64,000 nt of DNA, taken from positions 162,046,047 to 162,110,046 of the forward strand of contig JALIGW010000001.1 of assembly GCA_023053685.1 (NCBI GenBank), written 5' to 3'. The notes beneath the pieces were generated by a model that did not search any database, was not told where the DNA came from, and saw only the letters and a list, made by a program, of their open reading frames with translations. The stretch is from Diadophis punctatus similis. Lineage: Eukaryota; Chordata; Lepidosauria; Squamata; Dipsadidae. Shown one piece after another: positions 58,148-64,000 of this stretch (position 1 is the first letter of the stretch; the number at the start of each line of letters is the position of its first letter). A program made the position numbers and the translations under genes.

Positions 58148-58570
58148 ATGGAATTGGAAGATAAAATAAAAATACAAATAACTAAGAAAATAAAATATTT
58201 AGGGATTTATCTTACAGCGAAATGCTCTACAATTAAGGAAGATAACTATGACAAATTGTTATTACAAATAAAAAAAGATTTAGAAACTTGGAAAAACTTA
58301 CAAATTTCACTTTTAGGAAGGATTGCTACGATCAAAATGAATATACTCCCGAGAGTACTATTTTTGTTTCAAGTTGTCCCAATCAAATTAGGTAAAAACT
58401 TTTTTGAAAATTTAAATAAATTAGTTACTAAATTCATAGGGCAAGGGAAAAAAGCTAGGATTAAATTAAACCTCTTGCAGGATACCAAAGATAGAGGAGG
58501 ATTGGCATTAACAGAATGGGAAATTTACTACAACGCAGCAACTTTAATTTGGATAAAAGGTTGGATTTAA
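58148..58570 (+). pseudogene. L1 ORF2 region C-terminal to reverse transcriptase
   Basis: The 140-codon frame reads KIKYLGIYLTAKCSTIKEDN, then WKNLQISLLGRIATIKMNIL and PRVLFLFQVVPIKLGKNFF, with RGGLALTEWEIYYNAATLIW near the end. The YLGI, W-x-LS-x-GR and KMNILP blocks are characteristic of the thumb and following region of L1 ORF2. It stops at 58570 and the following sequence continues in other frames. Confidence 0.82.
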
Positions 58571-58945
58571 TTAAAAAATAAAAGAATTTTATTCATAGAG
58601 GGTCATGATCTGCAAACGGGATGGCACACATTTTTATGGGATGAGAAATATAAAACACATAGATACTTCCAAAAACATATAATACGAAATGCTCTTTTGC
58701 AGACTTGGAAAAAAATAAAAAAGAATCATTATATAAAAATCCCAGCGTGGATATCACCAATAGAAGCAGTGACACACCCAAACTTAATGGTGATTGACAA
58801 AATAATTAGATACAAGGATTTATTAAATGAACAGTTAAATTTGAAAACAAAACAACAATTGGAACATGATATAGGGAGAGAAGTAGATTGGTGGACATAT
58901 ACCCAAATTTAATTCAAATTTAAAGAAGATAAAAAATTATATGAA

Positions 58946-59377
58946 ATGCAGAAAGACCAGCAAGAATTGGATAAAATTATACAAAGGATAACAAATATAA
59001 AATTAACAATGTCAGCGGCATTTAAGGAAAACCAGCTGAAGATGTTCTACAGGTGGCACCTCCCACCAGCAAGACTGGCAAAGATGTATCCAAAGACTTC
59101 ACCAACCTGCTGGAAATGCAAAAAATCGTATGGTACATATTATCATCTATGGTGGACTTGCCCGGAAGCAAACAATTTTTGGATTAAAATTAGGAAATGG
59201 TTAGTAGAAATAACAGAACAACATATAGATCTGAGGCCAGGGGTATTTTTATTGGGACTACTGAACAGAAAATATACTAAGGAAACACAATATCTACTAT
59301 TACACATAATTACAGCCACAAGAATAACATATGTCCCAAAATGGAAAAGCAATAAACACCATCGGAAGAAGAATTGA
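58946..59377 (+). pseudogene. L1 ORF2 C-terminal end with zinc knuckle
   Basis: The frame reads MFYRWHLPPARLAKMYPKTS, then CWKCKKSYGTYYHLWWTC, a C-x2-C-x8-H-x4-C knuckle, then FWIKIRKWLVEITEQH. The knuckle and the preceding YRWHLPPARLAKMYP block match the L1 ORF2 C-terminus. In L1 this region helps bind RNA. The frame ends at 59377, and a short 3' region follows to the A-rich tail. Confidence 0.85.
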
Positions 59378-59765
59378 TAAGGAAAATACTGGATTGTGCG
59401 GAGATGGACAAATTAACAAAAGAGATAAAAGAAAAAGAAGAGACAGATTACTATTTGGTTTGGGATAAATTATACAATTGGTTAGAGATTAGAAATAGAA
59501 ATTAAGGTTTAAGGATGAAAGGTGAAATAAGAAACAATGTGGGTAAAACAGAAGGATGATATAAGTAATTAATGTGAAGAAACAAAAATAGAAATGTGTA
59601 CATAGGTCAATAAATATAAAAATAATTAGAGAAGAACAAAAGGGAAAAATGTAAATGTAATATGTACGAAGACAAAACTGTTGTAAAAAGTGAATTTATG
59701 TTTATATGTGGATGTGTGTTCTTGTTTGTTTGTATTGTTTTGTAGTTTTAAAAAATAAAATAAAT

Positions 59766-60687
59766 TTTTAGGCTGACCATATTTCCCCCCCACACACACA
59801 CAACGTTGGACAGTCTGTGATCATCTAAGAATATATATCACAAATAGAAAAATAATTGAGGTGGAAAACAGACATGAATAAAAAGTCAATATCAACTTAC
59901 CCAACCAGGTAAACAGAATGCCACAGGTGGAGTGGGGGAAAAGGTCATTTGAGGAACCTTGCTTCAAAAATTGTTGTTCTACAATGCACGGTGATATATA
60001 GGTAAATATATTCTGCACATTTACTGGAAAAGCAGGCCATACGCCCTGGTCATGTAAAAAGGAACAGCTGCAGCTCATGTATCAATTATCAGGATTCAAG
60101 TACCCATGCAAACTTTTTTTGATGTGAATGTTTGTCCTGAAATAGATAAAAAGAACCATGAAAAGTATCCAGATGTATGGGGCATGACCAGTTTGCTTCT
60201 AGGTAGCTCCCAATCAGAAATTCTCAAATGTTCATTTATATTTGATATTGGTGAATAAGAATACTGGCCAAGCATGAGAGAAGGAATAATTTTCAAATTT
60301 CTCATTATACTTGCATATTATATTTCTAATATATAATTATTAATTATGATGAAAAATCATGTAAAAAACTATGCTTGGGGATAAACAAAAATACAAAAAT
60401 AAAAACTGAACACTTCTGTTTTTATTTTTATTCTTTTTTAACCACAATGCTAATCCAGCATGGCATGCATAATATGCACCAAGAAGCACCAGTTCAGGGA
60501 TTTAACTTCATGCCATGAATCAGTGGCTCATAGAATATAAGATAAAAAGACATTCAATCCTGATTTAAAGCAGTTGCACATGAAGCATCACAAATAGAAC
60601 CACTCTGATTTAAAAAATGTAAGTAAGAGGAAAATCAATGGCTGCTTGGTTTGATTGATTGCATATGGCATTGATCATAAGTATGAT
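59766..60687. other. Unique DNA
   Basis: No feature recognised apart from a short CA run near 59790. Confidence 0.35.
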
Positions 60688-60736
60688 ACACACACATGCA
60701 CGCACACATGCACACGCACACACACATACACACACT
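60688..60736. repeat. (CA)n imperfect microsatellite
   Basis: CA units interrupted by tgca and cgca. Confidence 0.9.
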
Positions 60737-60880
60737 TTAAGTAAGACCTGTCCCTGCCCAGAGGAGCTAATGTAGTAAATGTAACCAGGACAGAATGATA
60801 GATTCAAGAAGCAAAGATAATTTGGGGCATTCTTATCAATCTGTATAAAGGCTAAGGATGAATGGATGCATGGATGCATG

Positions 60881-60915
<35 letters not shown>

Positions 60916-60916
60916 G

Positions 60917-60997
<81 letters not shown>

Positions 60998-61049
60998 GAT
61001 GGATAGTTAGAAAGCTAGACAGACAGACAGACAGATAGACAGACAGACA
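60881..61049. repeat. (GA)n then (AGAC)n compound microsatellite
   Basis: GA with few interruptions from 60881 to about 60996, then agac units from about 61014 to 61049. Confidence 0.95.
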
Positions 61050-61052
61050 TAG

Positions 61053-61416
61053 TTACAGAAGTAGTCCAAACTGGTTCTTAAGTGAATTGTGTCGAATTTT
61101 ACAACCTGTTTTGCCACGGTTGTTAAGTGAATCACTGGACTTAATTGAATCACACAGTCATTAAGCAAATCCAGCTTCCCTCATTGAGTTTGCTTCTCAG
61201 AAATTGACTGCGAAGGTTGCAATGGTGATCACATGACCATAGGATGCTGTAACTGTCGTAAATATATGGCAAGTGTCAAACACCTGAATTCTGATCACAT
61301 GACCATGGGGATACTGTGATGGTTGTAAGTGTATCAATTGTAAGTCCCTTTTTTCAGTGCCGTTGTAACTTGGAATGGTCACTAAATGAATGGTTGTAAC
61401 TCAAGGACTACCTGTA
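61053..61416. mobile_element. Mariner-like MITE (GGTAGTCCTC family), best-preserved copy
   Basis: The left end is acagaagtagtccaaactgg and the right end is taactcaaggactacctgta. The interior has ttgttaagtgaatcac, gatcacatgaccat (twice) and cagtgccgttgtaac. It is flanked on the left by the AGAC array. Confidence 0.7.
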
Positions 61417-61436
61417 GATAGATGATTTATTCCCCA

Positions 61437-61504
61437 TGCTGGCTGGGACAATGTTGGGAATTGAAGTCCAGACATTTTAAGGTTGCTGAGGTTGAGAAAC
61501 ACTG
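61437..61504. mobile_element. Half of a hairpin-family hAT MITE
   Basis: Corresponds to the right arm of the element at 2854-2989: gctggctggga, gaattgaagtccagacat, ggttgagaaacactg. The left arm is missing. Confidence 0.65.
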
Positions 61505-62650
61505 CCATAGATCATATCACAATGTGAATAAAATGTTAAGCACGAGCACAAAATATATAGCATAGACAACTGAATAATATATAAATATACAAATGCTAAA
61601 GGGTCAAGCTTTATCATGGCATACAAGAAATACATGTATATTTAGAGGCTATGGGCCCGAAACTGCCTTCAAATAGTGCAGAATGTAGCTAAATTTGTAG
61701 AGATTTCCATGTGTTTGTCATCCCAAAAGAATAAGACTTTCTTCTTCTTCTGACATACCAGAACAATTTAGCAGGATCTGAATGGAAAGGTATAGCCTAG
61801 GCTAAATATAATTAAGAATAAATCAATGGAACGAAAACAATTTCACCCAGAAATAAGTGTAAAGCAATTTGCAAGGACATCCATCTATCCAATCCTGTGT
61901 TTGTTATCTATGAAACCTTGAAGAATTAGAGTTCCCAGGTTGCCTTGAATGTTTGCCAAACCTGACTGGGAACTTAGCATAACCACATATACAAGGTTAG
62001 CGCTGAAAATCATATTTTAGCTTTAGAATTTTGTAAAAATCACATGGTTACAGTTGCTATCAACATCATTCTGGAATGCTTTTGTTGATTGAAGATGATA
62101 GCTGAAAATTCAGAGGAAAAATTAAAGTAAAGCACAAGTATATTTAAGCATAATTGCTTTAAAAACCAAATTGGCAGTAATATAATCTATGTTTTTGTTA
62201 AAAATGAAACATCCCAGAAGACTGACTCTAGCACAGAAATGGCAAAAAAAAAAAAAAAAAGAACACCCCAGCTCGTTTCAAATAGCATGTGGACAGGATC
62301 CAGTCAAAATGAGCCACTTGTAAACTGAGTAAAGACTTGCTCAAATGTCACAGCTGCCATGGTGACTGTGAGGTGAGTCCAAAATATTTGTTGCCTTGTA
62401 GGTTTGGTTTAATTGCAAGGATACCAGAGGACGTCCGAAGGAATTGTTTAATGTGGTGTGGGCAAAGCTGCAATGTGGGGTGTAATTGCCACAGAAACAT
62501 AATTGCCATCGGTAATGATATTTTTGCTTTCTGCCATGCCCCATGACTGAAACACAAAACAGTGATCTTAAGCACACACTGGATGTATTTCTGAGAAGAC
62601 TACTTTTTTCATACATGTAAGACCGTTGCATGATTTTTCAGGAAAAGGTT
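61505..62650. other. Unique DNA
   Basis: An A run lies at about 62247-62264. A donor-like gag|gtgagt occurs near 62371, but no acceptor or open exon supports it. Confidence 0.35.
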
Positions 62651-62880
62651 CCCATGTTTGTTTATTAGATTGGTATCCCACTTTTATTTTCCATAACCAA
62701 GATATCATAACTATTGCTCCCTTCTCCTACATCCCTTGCAATAAAAACCTTGTGAGGTATGTTAGACTAAGGGGCAACCAGAATCACCCAATCAGCTTCT
62801 GTGTCTAAGGGAGGATGAAAACTCATAGGCTCCCACTCTCTAGTCCTGCACCTTAACTACTACTACACCACAGAAACCTC
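62651..62880 (-). mobile_element. Sauria-type SINE, antisense, diverged
   Basis: On minus: gtggtgtagtagtagttaag, then gactagagagtgggagc in the head, then gattgggtgattctggt and a cctcacaag block, ending in a tail that is tttgtttattagattgg on plus. It is more diverged than the copy at 45053. Confidence 0.55.
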
Positions 62881-63089
62881 CCTTAGACTGGGTTGACTTC
62901 TAAATTACCTATTTCAACACTGTGTAGAAATTCTTCTCCTAGTGTCAGACTGGAGTCTTTCCCACCACCTGTCAGGATCTGGGTGACATCATCTGATGCT
63001 ACTATTTTACGTTAAAAGGAAGCTTCATTCTTCAGATAGGATTGTAGTCCTCTAGCCTGGATAATATCCATGGTTATCTAGAGCATAAC
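62881..63089. other. Unique DNA
   Basis: No feature recognised. Confidence 0.3.
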
Positions 63090-63625
63090 TAACTAAAGCC
63101 AGTCCATTCTCTCTGGAAAGTCTTGCAGTTAATTTAGCAGGTTACCTACAGAACCGGCTTCACCCCATCACATCAGCCCATCCCACTCATTCAGGCAGGG
63201 AAGGCATGCTACAGACCCCATCAATTGGAGAATTCCAACTGATGGGGTTCAAGGAAGAGGATCTTTTCAGCCAATGCCCCTCCTTTGTGGAACATCTTGC
63301 TCCCAGAGGTGAGGAAAGCCCCCAATCTTCTGACCTTCCACAAAGTGGTCAAAACCTGGCTACGTAACCTTGTATAGGGACACCCGGGCACACATAGCCA
63401 TGGCACTGGTTGGTCCCATGAGTGCCCATGGGACCAACAAGAGTTGTATTAACAACTTTTAGTTTCCCTATCTTGGATCTTTCCATTTCTTGCAATTTTA
63501 TAATGTTTTACATTTTAAAAATTTAAAATTATTTGGTTTTATTGTATTAATAAAATTGTACACTGCCCAGAGTGCCTCTGTGAGGGAGATGGGCAGTTAA
63601 GGAGTTTAATAAATAAATAAAAAAC
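63090..63625 (+). pseudogene. LINE ORF2 C-terminus and 3' end
   Basis: Around 63255-63375 one frame reads PPLWNILLPEVRKAPNLLTF, then HKVVKTWLRN, the W-x-LPxEVR-x-AP...F...K-TWL pattern common to the end of CR1/L2-type ORF2 proteins. The 3' end has cactgcccagagtgcctctg, then gggagatgggcagtta and an AAAT tail. It is 5'-truncated with at least one frame change. The exact clade is unresolved. Confidence 0.6.
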
Positions 63626-64000
63626 AAACAAATATATAATTGTGGTGAGTTTTTAAAATTTATTTATTGTTAAACTATACAAGTGGAGGGGGCATATGTG
63701 TAGATGTATGTGTGTATATAGTGAAAACAGTTTCTACTGAGTTGTCAATTGAAGAAGCATATTGGTAGGAAATACAAATAGTTTTCTCTCCTCCGTTGTT
63801 GGTGCTACAGTTGTGATACAACCACACAGTTATGCTCGTTTCCACCACAAACCCCTTCCAAAGCCCTTCCTCCCTTCCATTGTACAAAGCTGTTCAATAT
63901 ATTTTCTCATTAGTAAGAAAGCAGTCATTCTGATTCTTCGTGTTTTCTTTTCTGGGTGAAATGTCATGACTTAGTTTTTTTCCTCAGTTGCCAATGCAAC
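63626..64000. other. Unique DNA at the window end
   Basis: No feature recognised; continues beyond the window. Confidence 0.35.

Larger units (their letters stand above)
56270..59765 (+). mobile_element. LINE-1 (squamate L1), 5'-truncated and decayed
   Basis: About 3.5 kb of L1 ORF2 sequence in several frames (endonuclease C-terminal half, reverse transcriptase, C-terminal region with zinc knuckle), then a short 3' end finishing in aaaaaataaaataaatttt. The upstream half of the endonuclease, ORF1 and the 5' UTR are absent. No flanking duplication could be identified. Frames change several times and part of the reverse transcriptase is deleted. Confidence 0.88.

Noticed and set aside
62340..62380. 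Donor-like gag|gtgagt after a short open stretch
   Set aside because: No convincing acceptor upstream, and poly-A sequence lies where the exon would extend.

Overview
The window looks like vertebrate non-coding DNA from a squamate reptile, most likely a snake. It is AT-rich, has no long host open reading frame, and is dense with CR1-type, R4-type and L1 LINE remnants, several tRNA-derived SINE families, a DIRS retrotransposon, and many short hAT-type inverted-repeat elements. An antisense LINE C-terminus adjoining an AATAG-type pentanucleotide array is the arrangement reported for snake CR1-L3 (Snake1) LINEs, and is the best single clue to snakes. No host gene is recognised by homology. One 105-bp stretch on the minus strand (15366-15470) has the form of a coding exon, with good splice signals at both ends.

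Layout. Positions 1-10000: a long-TIR element with TA target sites (1794-2788), a perfect 136-bp hairpin hAT element (2854-2989), an antisense R4-type LINE split by a hAT element (5446-6432), and two GC-rich hAT MITEs. Positions 10000-20000: a CT array, a decayed CR1 copy, further MITEs and SINEs, and the candidate exon in a mostly unique stretch. Positions 20000-31000: the pentanucleotide and LINE block with a nested hAT, SINE copies, a GC-rich palindromic MITE, a nested CR1-like block (26497-28085), and a SINE interrupted by a probable solo LTR. Positions 31000-45000: many MITEs, an inverted-repeat block related to Penelope-like elements, an antisense LINE C-terminus, and a MITE beside a large CA/TA microsatellite.

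Positions 45545-51884 hold the most complete mobile element, a DIRS-type tyrosine-recombinase retrotransposon. It has inverted terminal repeats, an internal complementary region matching both outer ends, and reverse transcriptase, RNase H, methyltransferase-like and tyrosine recombinase regions in canonical order. All the reading frames carry stops or frame changes. Positions 52000-64000 contain a TA array, a SINE, a long unique stretch, a 3.5-kb 5'-truncated L1 (56270-59765), GA and CA arrays, and another LINE 3' end.

The elements are nested: hAT elements lie inside LINEs, an LTR lies inside a SINE, and SINEs lie inside a CR1-like repeat. Eight of twelve readable hAT target duplications carry TA at their centre. 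The DIRS leader carries an array of YY1-like motifs, and one GC-rich MITE family carries NRF1-like palindromes. Family names rest on pattern recognition from sequence alone; no database search was possible.
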